A DNA stretch of 39,392 bases. It comes from a bacterium. GTDB lineage: Bacteria > Planctomycetota > UBA1135 > GCA-002686595. Of the stretch, positions 19,906 through 28,549 are shown in pieces. Each line of letters begins with the position of its first letter. The first letter of the stretch is position 1. The stretch lies in contig JAUHXY010000005.1 of the NCBI GenBank assembly GCA_030426785.1, forward strand, positions 1 through 39,392, given 5' to 3'. A program made the position numbers and the translations under genes. Below the pieces are notes generated by a model. It worked only from the letters and a program-made list of their open reading frames with translations. It did no database searches and was not told the DNA's origin.

Positions 19906-19962
19906 CGGCCTGGCCTTGGTTCTTGGCCTAACGGCCTGGCCTTGGTTCTTGGCCTAACGGCC
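19888..19962. repeat. Three tandem copies (26 + 26 + 23 bp) of CCTTGGTTCTTGGCCTAACGGCCTGG spanning the hppA stop codon
   Basis: Exact repeats at 19888-19913, 19914-19939 and 19940-19962. Each contains CCTTGGTTCTTGGCCTAA, i.e. PWFLA-stop. Confidence 0.97.
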
Positions 19963-20039
19963 GAGACCTAGGCGGCTTCGGGGATTCGATTCGAACCCCG
20001 ATTCCGAAAGCCGGGAGGATCCCTCCTTCCGGCCGCCAC

Positions 20040-20073
20040 GCAGGCGGAGCGAGCGCAAACTCGCTCCGCCTGC
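20040..20073. terminator. Perfect 14-bp hairpin downstream of hppA (no clear U-tract)
   Basis: GCAGGCGGAGCGAG-CGCAAA-CTCGCTCCGCCTGC. Confidence 0.6.
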
Positions 20074-20219
20074 TGCGTTCTCGCTGTTCCGCGCCGTTTG
20101 GTGGGTGTTGCCCCCCGCGTGGATCGGCTATCCTCCCCTCAGCCGGGGGGCCGGGCACGCGCAGCGCAGGGACGCGCTGCACGCGAGCTGAAACGCCTCC
20201 CCCCATCGGAGAATCCGTC

Positions 20220-20597
20220 ATCGAAACTCGTCAACTCGCCGCAGCGGCCGCTTGGCTGGCCGACCAAAAAAAAGGAGAAGACATCCGCGTCTACGACGTG
20301 GGTGAGCAGGTCAATTTTGCCGACTACTTCGTCGTGATCACCGGCACGTCGCGCCCCCACGTGCGCGCCATGTACGACGAGATCCACTACCGGCTCAAAC
20401 TCGCCGGTCGCACCCATTCCCGAGCGGAAGGGGTCGAGCTGGGTTGGTGGGTGTTGGCGGACTTCGGCGACGTCGTGGTGCACATCCTGCAGCCCGAAGC
20501 GCGGGAGTTTTACTCCCTGGACGACCTGTACGGAGATTGCGAACAGCTGGATTGGGCCCAAGAGGAGTTGCCGCCCCTGCCTGCCGAGCGGGTCTAG
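20220..20597 (+). CDS. rsfS: Ribosomal silencing factor RsfS, proposed ATC start codon
   Basis: (I/M)ETRQLAAAAAWLADQKKGEDIRVYDVGEQVNFADYFVVITGTSRPHVRAMYDEIHYRLK... is RsfS-like. The track ORF (20298) starts inside the conserved domain; GGAG at 20208-20211 precedes ATC at 20220. Confidence 0.8.
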   Translation: METRQLAAAAAWLADQKKGEDIRVYDVGEQVNFADYFVVITGTSRPHVRAMYDEIHYRLKLAGRTHSRAEGVELGWWVLADFGDVVVHILQPEAREFYSLDDLYGDCEQLDWAQEELPPLPAERV

Positions 20598-20603
20598 AAC
20601 TCG

Positions 20604-22313
20604 ATGGACTGGCACGCTCCCGACGAGAGTGCTTGGCAGCGGGCCAAGGAGAACGGCGCCTACGTCGTGCTCCTGCTCGAATCGGATTGGTGCCCCTTCA
20701 GTCGCCGATTCCGCGAACAGACCTTGGAGTCTCCCGAGGTGCTACAACGACTCGCCCACGACTTTGTGTGCATGCGCGTGCCCGCCGATCGCTATCCCGA
20801 GCTCGATCGACGCTTCGGAGGTGCCGGTTGGCCTACCCTGGCGCTAGCGGACGCGGACCAGAACCCTTTGGATCAAACCGGTCCCCTCAAGGCCGGGGAA
20901 TTAGTCGAACGGCTCGCCGCCTGGGCCGAAGGCCGGCCGGGTGTCGACGCTCCGCAGGATTTGGAGATGGCCTCCGTCTCCGAACAGGTCATGCAACGCT
21001 TGTTGGCGAGCGCGGACCCCGAGTACGGCGGGTGGGGCCAACGGCAAAAGTTCCCCCACCCCGAGGCCCTGCACTTCGCTTTGGTGCGCTGGTCGCGCGA
21101 GGGCGACCCGCGCATGCTGCGCTTGGTCACGCACACCTTGCAGCACATGCAAGCCGGCGCGATCCACGATCGGGTCGAGGGTGGCTTTTTCCGCTACGCG
21201 CGCACCCGCGATTGGGGCCACCCTCAGTTCCAAAAGATGCTGGGCTCGAACGCGCAGCGCATGCTGGCGTACGCCGAAGCCTACCAAGCCTTGGGGAATG
21301 AAACCTTCCGGGACACGGCTCTCGGCATCTACGACTGGATGCAACAATCGCTGTTGCAACCCGAGATCGGCGCCTATTCAGCCAGCCAAGACGAAGACTC
21401 GGAGTACTACCACCTGCCGACGCGCGAGCAACGCGCTCGCCGGGAAGCCCCGCAAACCGAGACTTGGATCTACACCGATCGCAACGCGGCGGCCGTGTGC
21501 GCCTTGCTGAAGGCCAGCGTCGCTTTGGATCGCAATGACCTCGCGGAGCAGGCCCTGCGCACCTTGGACTTCCTGGTGGAGCATCTCTACCGGCCGGGCA
21601 AGGGCGCCTATCACGCGTGGGACGGCAAGGCTAGCGGGACCGGCTTGCTCGCCGATCAGGCCGCTCTCCTACGCGCCATGACCTGGGCGATGCACAGCAC
21701 GGGCACGCGCAAGTACTTGGATTCCGCCGTCGAGTTGGCGCGCTTCACCCTGCACGCCTTCGGTGCTGGCTTGCCTGAACGGGTGCGGCCCATGGATGGC
21801 AGTTTGGTGGATCGACTGCACGAGATTCAGAGCCGGGGCGCGGTTGGGGAACGCACAGAATTGCTGCCCGCCAACGCCCAGTTTGCGGAAGCGCTGTTGC
21901 GCTTGTCCTACATGGCGGAAGCCCCGGATCTGCGCCAGGAAGCCGCTCGCATCTTGGGCGCGTTCCGCCACGACTGGCCACGCTTCGGCATTTCCACGGC
22001 TGACTACGGGCGGGCGATCGACCTGTTCGTGCACGAACCGGTGCAGGTCACCATCGTCGGCCCGCGCCACGGGGATCTGACCCGCGCCCTGCGCCGCGAA
22101 GCCCTGCGGCCCTACATCGCCAGCCGCGTGGTGCAGGTCCTCGATCCCGAGCAGGATTCGGCCTCCATGGAGCAAGCCGGTTGGCCGACCCAACGAGGCG
22201 AAGCGGAGGCGGTGGCATACGTGTACCAGGCGGGTCGATGCTATGCGCGCACTTCCGATCCGGCACAGTTGCCGTTCTTGATGACGCGTTTGGGACAAGA
22301 GCGGACCCTATAA
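20604..22313 (+). CDS. DUF255/YyaL-type thioredoxin-domain protein with glycosidase-like (alpha/alpha) C-terminal region
   Basis: DESAWQRAKENGAYVVLLLESDWCPFSRRFREQTLESPEV; KFPHPEALHF, VEGGFFRYARTRDWGHPQFQKMLGSNAQRMLAYAEAYQ, ASQDEDSEYYHLPTREQ. Confidence 0.8.
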   Translation: MDWHAPDESAWQRAKENGAYVVLLLESDWCPFSRRFREQTLESPEVLQRLAHDFVCMRVPADRYPELDRRFGGAGWPTLALADADQNPLDQTGPLKAGELVERLAAWAEGRPGVDAPQDLEMASVSEQVMQRLLASADPEYGGWGQRQKFPHPEALHFALVRWSREGDPRMLRLVTHTLQHMQAGAIHDRVEGGFFRYARTRDWGHPQFQKMLGSNAQRMLAYAEAYQALGNETFRDTALGIYDWMQQSLLQPEIGAYSASQDEDSEYYHLPTREQRARREAPQTETWIYTDRNAAAVCALLKASVALDRNDLAEQALRTLDFLVEHLYRPGKGAYHAWDGKASGTGLLADQAALLRAMTWAMHSTGTRKYLDSAVELARFTLHAFGAGLPERVRPMDGSLVDRLHEIQSRGAVGERTELLPANAQFAEALLRLSYMAEAPDLRQEAARILGAFRHDWPRFGISTADYGRAIDLFVHEPVQVTIVGPRHGDLTRALRREALRPYIASRVVQVLDPEQDSASMEQAGWPTQRGEAEAVAYVYQAGRCYARTSDPAQLPFLMTRLGQERTL

Positions 22314-22342
22314 GGGGGCGGCCCTTGCGCCCGGGCTGCCGC

Positions 22343-22759
22343 CTAGGCCGCGGAGTCGAAGCCCTTGGCGCGCGCAATCGCGATCGCGACCGGGATCACG
22401 GCCAGGACGCCGCCCACGGTGAGCGCCGCGAACCACATGGGGGGCTTGACGTTCATGAGGTTCATCACCGTGAACACGAGCATGCCTCCTCCGACGGTGG
22501 CACAAATCCGGGGGATTTGCTCCTTCGCCATGAAGGCGGCCCCCAACGCTCCCGCCAACGTGCCCAGGATCGTACCGCCGGCCACCAACAGGTACGCCAG
22601 CGCCGGCAGAGAGTCCTGGTACGCCTGCCGCTGCACCGGATCGTTGAGATCGACCCCTTCCGGGGCCGGATGCATGCGCACCGAGGTGCTGATGAACATC
22701 ATCATCACGAGGATGGCCGTGATGAATCCGGCGAACAGAGCGGCGATGCGGTGGGTCAT
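22343..22759 (-). CDS. Small integral membrane protein of unknown function
   Basis: Multiple hydrophobic helices (IAALFAGFITAILVMMMFIS, LAYLLVAGGTILGTLAGALGAAFM). Confidence 0.6.
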   Translation of the reverse strand: MTHRIAALFAGFITAILVMMMFISTSVRMHPAPEGVDLNDPVQRQAYQDSLPALAYLLVAGGTILGTLAGALGAAFMAKEQIPRICATVGGGMLVFTVMNLMNVKPPMWFAALTVGGVLAVIPVAIAIARAKGFDSAA

Positions 22760-22768
22760 GGCCGGATT

Positions 22769-23254
22769 CTACCCAAGCTCGGGTTGGGTTTCCCGGCTCC
22801 CTTCCCGGCGCATGTCTTGATGCTCGATGCCGTCCAGGGGGTAGGGCTCCCCCACCGGTCGAAAGCCGTGCGACCGATAGAAATCGACGAGGTACACCTG
22901 AGCGTGCAAATGCACGGGATGCGCGGGCCAGACGCGGGTCACCGTTTCCAAACAGCGCTGCAGCAACGCATGGCCGAGTCCTTGCCCCCGCCGCGCGCCG
23001 TCCGTCACCACGCGGCCGATCGCGACCTCGGAACCATCGACGCCCGGTGCCAGCAGGCGGGCGTACGCGACCAGTTCTCCTTGCGCCGAACGGCCCAACA
23101 CGTGGCGCGTCTGCGCGTGCCGATCCTCCACGGTGGGGTCTTGGTAGACGCATTGTTGTTCGACCACGAACACGCGGCTGCGCAACTCCAAGAGATCGAA
23201 CACGTCCGTTGCGCTCAACGCGGCGAAGCGGCTCACCGTCCAGTGGACCGACAC
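22769..23254 (-). CDS. GNAT N-acetyltransferase, ElaA-like
   Basis: LLELRSRVFVVEQQCVYQDPTVEDRHAQTRHVLG...AIGRVVTDGARRGQGLGHALLQRCL. Confidence 0.85.
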   Translation of the reverse strand: MSVHWTVSRFAALSATDVFDLLELRSRVFVVEQQCVYQDPTVEDRHAQTRHVLGRSAQGELVAYARLLAPGVDGSEVAIGRVVTDGARRGQGLGHALLQRCLETVTRVWPAHPVHLHAQVYLVDFYRSHGFRPVGEPYPLDGIEHQDMRREGSRETQPELG

Positions 23255-23258
23255 GGGC

Positions 23259-23978
23259 CTACTGCCCTCCCTTGAAGAGCGGCAACAGCGTGGTGGCTAA
23301 ACGCCGATACAACTCGCCGGTCGCACGAACGTCCCGTAGGCAGTATTCGCCGATGTCCTCGATACGACCCTCGCGATAGGCGCGGCCCACCTGGCTGCCG
23401 TCGATGGAGCCCTTTGGGCTGTCGACGTCGAAGCGCCGACACCAGTAATCCAAAGAATAGCGATCGCGCGTGGAACCTTGGAAGGTGAGCACGTCGAACA
23501 GATCGCAGTGTTCGGAGAGATCGTAGCGGTAGGGCACCAACTGCCGAGACGGCGGCACGTGCAACTGCGCCGAGCGCACCATCAGCACGGGCCCGTCGTA
23601 GCCGCGACCGTTGAAGGTCACCAAGCGCGAAGATCTTCCAGCCCCATCGCGCCGGCCGACGATCTCCCAAAAGCGTTGCAGGATTTGGGTTTCACTGCCT
23701 CGGTAGATCTTGGAGTGCGGCACCTTCTCCCAGGTCTGCTCTTCGCTCTCTTTGCCCTCCAACAGGATCAAACCTCGGTCCTGCTCGACCAACCACATGC
23801 CGATCGCGATGACCTTGCCGAGCCCCGGGTACAAGGCCAACCGTTCGGGTACCGCATCACGCCGCGTAGGGTCCTTTTCGCGCTCCAGCAGGTACCCACG
23901 GGTGCTTTCATCCACCTCCTCCCAGGTGAATCCGGCCACTTCGATGTCGAAGACGATGGTCGATCGGGATGGTGCCAT
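23259..23978 (-). CDS. DnaQ/PolB-like 3'-5' exonuclease
   Basis: STIVFDIEV, LVTFNGRGYDGPVLMVRSAQL, HCDLFDVLT, EDIGEYCLRDVRATGELYRRL acidic exonuclease motifs. Confidence 0.8.
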   Translation of the reverse strand: MAPSRSTIVFDIEVAGFTWEEVDESTRGYLLEREKDPTRRDAVPERLALYPGLGKVIAIGMWLVEQDRGLILLEGKESEEQTWEKVPHSKIYRGSETQILQRFWEIVGRRDGAGRSSRLVTFNGRGYDGPVLMVRSAQLHVPPSRQLVPYRYDLSEHCDLFDVLTFQGSTRDRYSLDYWCRRFDVDSPKGSIDGSQVGRAYREGRIEDIGEYCLRDVRATGELYRRLATTLLPLFKGGQ

Positions 23979-24087
23979 GGGGCTTATCCTACCCGACCGC
24001 CGCCGAAGTCCAGAGCCAGCCCCTAACGCAAGACGCGCCGCGGATCCCCATCCACGGCGCGCCTCACGCTGGCGAGTTTTTGGCCCC

Positions 24088-26292
24088 CTAGGCCCGACGC
24101 ACCGCCCAAAGGCGCAACGTCAGGATCCCGTAGGCCAGCAGCAGCCAGAAGCTGCCCCCCATCACGGTGCGCCAATCCCCATGGCGCGCCGGACTCACGG
24201 CATGACAGCCGCCAAAACTCAGGTTTTGGTCTACCCCACTGGGCAGGTTGTAGGTGAACCCTTGGCTCAACACGGACGCTTGGGTGGTGCTGCTGTCCTG
24301 CACCATCAAGGAGCTGTAGCTGGAGGAACTAGCAGGGCTGACCACTTGGATTTCATTCGCGCTCACCACGGTGACTTCGCTGGCGGTAACGCCCCCCTGG
24401 CCGGTGGTCGGGTCCGCACCAAAACGCACTTGCGTATTGCTCGTAAAGCCGGAACCGAAGATCGTCACCTGCGTGCCTCCTCCGGACGGACCGGAGTTGG
24501 GCGAAACGCTCGACATGCGGGGGTCGGGTTGCGCCAGGAAGACGAAGGAGCTCGAAGCCTGCTCGCCACCGGGGTTTTCCACCAACAAGGTGTGCGGACC
24601 GCCCGGGACCGAAGGCTGCGTGACAAAGGTCAAGGTCTGGTCATCGATCACTTGCACTTGACTTTGGAAGACCCCGTCGATTTGCACGGTCGCGCCGGGC
24701 ACGAAGTTGGAACCGGTCAACGTCACCGTCGTACCGCCGTCCGAGGCACCCAGGGTCGGGAAGGTCGTCGAGATGCTCGGGTTTGCCTGCGAGGTAAACC
24801 CGTCCACGAGCCGTCCTTCGACTCCGCTGCTGTCGATGACCACCACGTCGTGCGGACCGGCGACCGTAGCCGCCAAGTTGAGGTGGATGGTCGTCGCGTT
24901 CGCGACCGTACAGCCGCCCGGCTCTCCATCCACGTAGACGCGGTTGCCGATCACCACGCGGCTTCCCGAGCGAAAATCCGTTCCGGAGATCGTAATGGCA
25001 TAGCTACCCGCACCCGGGCCAGCGCTCGGGGTGATGTTGGTGACCGCGGGGTCCTTGGGCGTGACCTCCAGCGCTCCCGGCAACAAATCCCGATCGCCGC
25101 CCAGGTTGGTCACCAACAGATCGATGTGCCCGTCCGGGGCGTTACCGGGCACGGTCACATCGAAGGTCACCTGCGTGCCGCTCCACAGGGTGGGCGTAAT
25201 CGTCACGGTGGGGTCCGAACAGGTCAGGGTCGAGCCCGCGACGAGCCCGCTCCCGCGTACGGTGCGCGAAACCGTGCGGCCCGCGATGACGCGCAAGGGG
25301 TAGTCGTCCGCCACGCGCCCCAAGGAGATCGCCACGTCCCCGTCGACCGATTGGTCTCCCATCGCTTGGGTTTGCCCGTTGCCGACGGTCACCTGGCCCA
25401 AGTACTTGGACTCGAAGTTGGTCACGATCGTGTGGCCTGCGGTCAAGTTCGACGAAGAGACCGGTTGATCCAGCGGATCCGCCCACACGTCGTAGATGCC
25501 GCCGGGCAGACCTTCGATGCGGAAGACTCCGTTTTCGTCGGCCAAAGCGCTGCCCGTGGTCCGTCCGAAGCCGTCCGTCGCGATCACGAATCCACCGGGC
25601 ACGACACTCGAGTCGGAACTGCGCTTCAGAGTGCCGGTGATGGTCGCGAAAGCCACCGCCGGATAGATGTCCCGCAACCCGCCGATGTCGTCCATGGACA
25701 AACTGCGGTGCAGAATGATCGTGGGATCCACGTAGGGGAACATGGTCGAACCGGCCACGCCCGAGTGGTCGAGGCCCAGGAGGTGCCCCAGCTCGTGCGC
25801 AGCCACGTCCTGGATATCGAAGCGGCCGGGGGTGCCCTCCGTCGTGAACAGGAAGTCCTTCCCGTTGAAGATCACGTCGGCGTCGATGATGCTGCCGCTG
25901 GTGAAAAACTCCAGCGGGGTGATCGCGACGACCCCGGAACCGCCGGGGAAATAGCCCGACGAGTTGTTTTCGTCGAAGGTCAACAGGCGGATATCGTCGG
26001 AGGCCCAATCGGTGCGTGCCCGCTGACTGGGGTCGGTGTTTTCGACGAGTTGCACGGTCGTATCGGGCACAAGGTTCCAAACCTCGGCCGCGTTGCGCAA
26101 CGCAATGTCATCGCTGACACCGGGTACATCGGCCGAGCCCATCTCCTGCACCACGAAGGTCAGGTTGCCCGGGTTGGACCATGAGAGTTCTTGTCCGTTG
26201 CCCGAATAGATCAAACGCACGTGGGCGGCCACCGCAGCGCTCAGGCCGAGGCCCAGCAGCAAGGCATAGAGGCTTCGTTTTTGGATTCGCAT
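24088..26292 (-). CDS. Matrixin-type zinc metalloprotease with IPT/TIG domains and Cys-containing C-terminal TM tail
   Basis: AAHELGHLLGLDHSG zinc motif; repeats such as SPNSGPSGGGTQVTIFGSGFTSNTQVRFG and PTLGASDGGTTVTLTGSNFVPGATVQI; tail SFGGCHAV...GGSFWLLLAYGILTLRLWAVRRA. Start ATG 26292 (MRIQKRSLYALLLGLGLSAAVAA). Confidence 0.85.
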   Translation of the reverse strand: MRIQKRSLYALLLGLGLSAAVAAHVRLIYSGNGQELSWSNPGNLTFVVQEMGSADVPGVSDDIALRNAAEVWNLVPDTTVQLVENTDPSQRARTDWASDDIRLLTFDENNSSGYFPGGSGVVAITPLEFFTSGSIIDADVIFNGKDFLFTTEGTPGRFDIQDVAAHELGHLLGLDHSGVAGSTMFPYVDPTIILHRSLSMDDIGGLRDIYPAVAFATITGTLKRSSDSSVVPGGFVIATDGFGRTTGSALADENGVFRIEGLPGGIYDVWADPLDQPVSSSNLTAGHTIVTNFESKYLGQVTVGNGQTQAMGDQSVDGDVAISLGRVADDYPLRVIAGRTVSRTVRGSGLVAGSTLTCSDPTVTITPTLWSGTQVTFDVTVPGNAPDGHIDLLVTNLGGDRDLLPGALEVTPKDPAVTNITPSAGPGAGSYAITISGTDFRSGSRVVIGNRVYVDGEPGGCTVANATTIHLNLAATVAGPHDVVVIDSSGVEGRLVDGFTSQANPSISTTFPTLGASDGGTTVTLTGSNFVPGATVQIDGVFQSQVQVIDDQTLTFVTQPSVPGGPHTLLVENPGGEQASSSFVFLAQPDPRMSSVSPNSGPSGGGTQVTIFGSGFTSNTQVRFGADPTTGQGGVTASEVTVVSANEIQVVSPASSSSYSSLMVQDSSTTQASVLSQGFTYNLPSGVDQNLSFGGCHAVSPARHGDWRTVMGGSFWLLLAYGILTLRLWAVRRA

Positions 26293-26302
26293 GGCGTGCC
26301 TC

Positions 26303-26920
26303 CTAGCGCGGTTGGGAAGCCCCATAGGCTTCGCGGGCCAATCGATCCGTCACACGCGCTTGCACGCGCGCGCTCAACTCGGCGTAGGGCATCGCATGCA
26401 CCGCGCCCGGCTGGCACAAGTGCGCGACATCGCCATGACTCGCTTCGCCGCAGGCGGAGCTCGCCAACTCGACGCCCCCGTGGCGCACCGCGAGCCGCTG
26501 ACCGGCCCGATCGCTCATGAGCCGGAACTTGCCTTGCGCCAAGCCCGTCGGCATCGCCATGGATTCACCGTTCAGGAACAGCAGAACCTCTTCCCCCACC
26601 TGAATGCGCGGCATGCCGGGCAACATCAGGCCGCGCCCGTTGGCGAGCACTCCGCCGGGCAGACGCACCACATCCACGGAGTCCCCGTAGAACGTGCGCC
26701 GCCGCAGCAGCTGGTACTCGGTCACGATGCGACCCCGCTCGTCGCGCAGGGTGCGCCTTCCGGTGATGCGCGCCTCCAGGATGCGATCCGCACGATCGAC
26801 GAGGTCTTCGACCTCCATGCGCACCGCAGTGCCCGCTTGAAGGGTCGGTTGTTGAGTTTGAAGGCGAACGAGGCCTACGGAGAGGCCGCCCGTCGCCAGG
26901 GCGAGCAAGATCCAACGCAT
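26303..26920 (-). CDS. Secreted protein of unknown function, probable operon partner of the matrixin gene
   Basis: MRWILLALATGGLSVGLVRLQT signal-like N-terminus; stop lies 10 bp before the matrixin ATG on the same strand. Confidence 0.65.
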   Translation of the reverse strand: MRWILLALATGGLSVGLVRLQTQQPTLQAGTAVRMEVEDLVDRADRILEARITGRRTLRDERGRIVTEYQLLRRRTFYGDSVDVVRLPGGVLANGRGLMLPGMPRIQVGEEVLLFLNGESMAMPTGLAQGKFRLMSDRAGQRLAVRHGGVELASSACGEASHGDVAHLCQPGAVHAMPYAELSARVQARVTDRLAREAYGASQPR

Positions 26921-27199
26921 TGGAGTGTGGGGATTGGGGAAATCACGAAGGCTGGGGAGAAATGCACCTTCGTAAGTGCTCCCTCATCGCCGTCGAAAAG
27001 GGTCATCCTTGAAGAAAAATGGAATTCCTAGGGAGGGCCCAATTCGGCGCAGCTCCGTGCCCCGAAACGTGTCCGCCGCCCCCGGGGATTCCTAAGAATG
27101 GCACCCTTTCCGATCCCGCTCGACTTGGTTGAGGTTCGAGCTAGCCAGGTCCCGATGAATCTGCCGATCGCATTCCTGCGTCCCCAGCACCCGACCCCC

Positions 27200-28042
27200 A
27201 TGACGGAATCCCAAGCCCTGAGAAAGTTGCTGAAGAGCAACCTCTCGATTCCCACCATGCCTGCGATCGTGCAGAAGATCTCCACTCTGATGCGCGACCC
27301 CAACACGGGCACGGCGGAGATCGGCAAGCTGGTGGCGGAAGATGCTCCTTTGGCGGCCAAGGTCCTGCGCATCGCCAACAGCGCCTACTACGGGTTGTCG
27401 AACGAGTGCATGTCGACCGAACATGCCAGCACGATTCTGGGCCTCAACGTGCTGAAGAACATCGTCACGCAGGTGTCGGTCATCTCCCAGTTCGAAAACT
27501 TGGAGAAAGAGACCGGTTTTGATGTGTCGGTCATCTGGAAGCGATCGGGCTTGACGGCCCAAATCGCTTTCAAAATGGCCCCCCACTGCAAGGAAGTGCG
27601 GGTGCTGTCGCCGGACGAGTTTTACGTCTGCGGCTTGCTGCACAAGGTCGGCCAGATCGTCATGCTCGACAACATCGGCAAGCCCTACGCTAAGCTGCTG
27701 ACCGTCGCGAGCCACAACCCCGGCAGCACGCAGAAGCTCGAGAACATGAAACTGGGCTTCAACCACCAGGACGTGGGCGCGTTGGTCGCCAAACGGTGGG
27801 ATTTGCCCGATGCCCTCATCGACGCGATCCAATTCCACGGACAACCGATCGAGGCCATCGGACCGCGTTTGCACGTGCACCTGATCACCGTAGCCAGCCA
27901 AGCCGCTCGCATGCTGATCGACCACGAAGAAGAGAAGGCGACCAGCGTGCTGCTGCGCAACGCCTCAATCTTGGGCATGAGCTCCCAGGTGGCCGCGAGT
28001 CTTCTCGATGGGATACAGATCGAAGAGGAAGGGATGGCCTAG
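27200..28042 (+). CDS. HDOD domain protein
   Basis: LSIPTMPAIVQKISTLMRDPNTGTAEIGKLVAEDAPLAAKVLRIANSAYYGLSN, GLLHKVGQIVM, HQDVGALVAKRWDLPDALIDAIQFHGQP. Confidence 0.92.
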   Translation: MTESQALRKLLKSNLSIPTMPAIVQKISTLMRDPNTGTAEIGKLVAEDAPLAAKVLRIANSAYYGLSNECMSTEHASTILGLNVLKNIVTQVSVISQFENLEKETGFDVSVIWKRSGLTAQIAFKMAPHCKEVRVLSPDEFYVCGLLHKVGQIVMLDNIGKPYAKLLTVASHNPGSTQKLENMKLGFNHQDVGALVAKRWDLPDALIDAIQFHGQPIEAIGPRLHVHLITVASQAARMLIDHEEEKATSVLLRNASILGMSSQVAASLLDGIQIEEEGMA

Positions 28043-28108
28043 GCGGTCTCCTCGGGGCGGCCGGACCGCCAACCGGCTCAGGGCGGGGTAGGTTTGAGTC
28101 CTTGCCCC

Positions 28109-28441
28109 ATGGAACCCGAACGACTCCTCCAACGCATGTGCCAGCGCCACAGCCTGCCCTTCGAGGCGGGCAAGGCCCTGCTGCCGCTCATCCAGCGAGC
28201 CTTGATCTCCCCCGACAAGGTCCGCGATCGCATATTGACCTTGGTCGATCGCAACCTAGCTCGCCACGCCGATGGCAAGAGTCCTGGCTCCACCCTGGCC
28301 GCCGTCGAACGCGACCTGGACGAAGAGGTTCTGCTGTCGGTCGCCAAGGTCCTGCACAACTGGAACACGGGCGGGAAACCCAACCAGTTGGGTTGGGACC
28401 TGCCGGGACTGTTCCCGAATGGGCTCGATCTAGATTGGTAG
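28109..28441 (+). CDS. Small conserved-looking protein of unknown function
   Basis: Compact alpha-helical 110-aa ORF between HDOD gene and a strong terminator; Met at 28109 (track start 28094). Confidence 0.5.
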   Translation: MEPERLLQRMCQRHSLPFEAGKALLPLIQRALISPDKVRDRILTLVDRNLARHADGKSPGSTLAAVERDLDEEVLLSVAKVLHNWNTGGKPNQLGWDLPGLFPNGLDLDW

Positions 28442-28475
28442 AAAGGGGACCAACAGGCCCCGGGATCCTCCATCC

Positions 28476-28519
28476 AAAACGCCACGCAGCCGACTCTTCA
28501 GCCGGCTGCGTGGCGTTTT
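28476..28519. terminator. Bidirectional intrinsic terminator
   Basis: AAAACGCCACGCAGCCG-ACTCTTCAGC-CGGCTGCGTGGCGTTTT: perfect 17-bp stem with A4/T4 ends between convergent genes. Confidence 0.92.
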
Positions 28520-28549
28520 AAGCTGGGTGCCCCTCGCAGGGCGCCCGGC

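Noticed and set aside
23710-26184. 824-aa plus-strand ORF, longest in the track
   Set aside because: Overlaps the matrixin gene, which has a signal peptide, HExxHxxGxxH and TIG repeats; the plus ORF has no recognisable domain.
1275-27100. Recurring CCTTAG/CCTAAG motif near some gene starts (e.g. 1281, 3488, 11202, 27089)
   Set aside because: Also occurs at gene ends (7488) and spacing to starts is inconsistent; not enough to call a regulatory site by eye.
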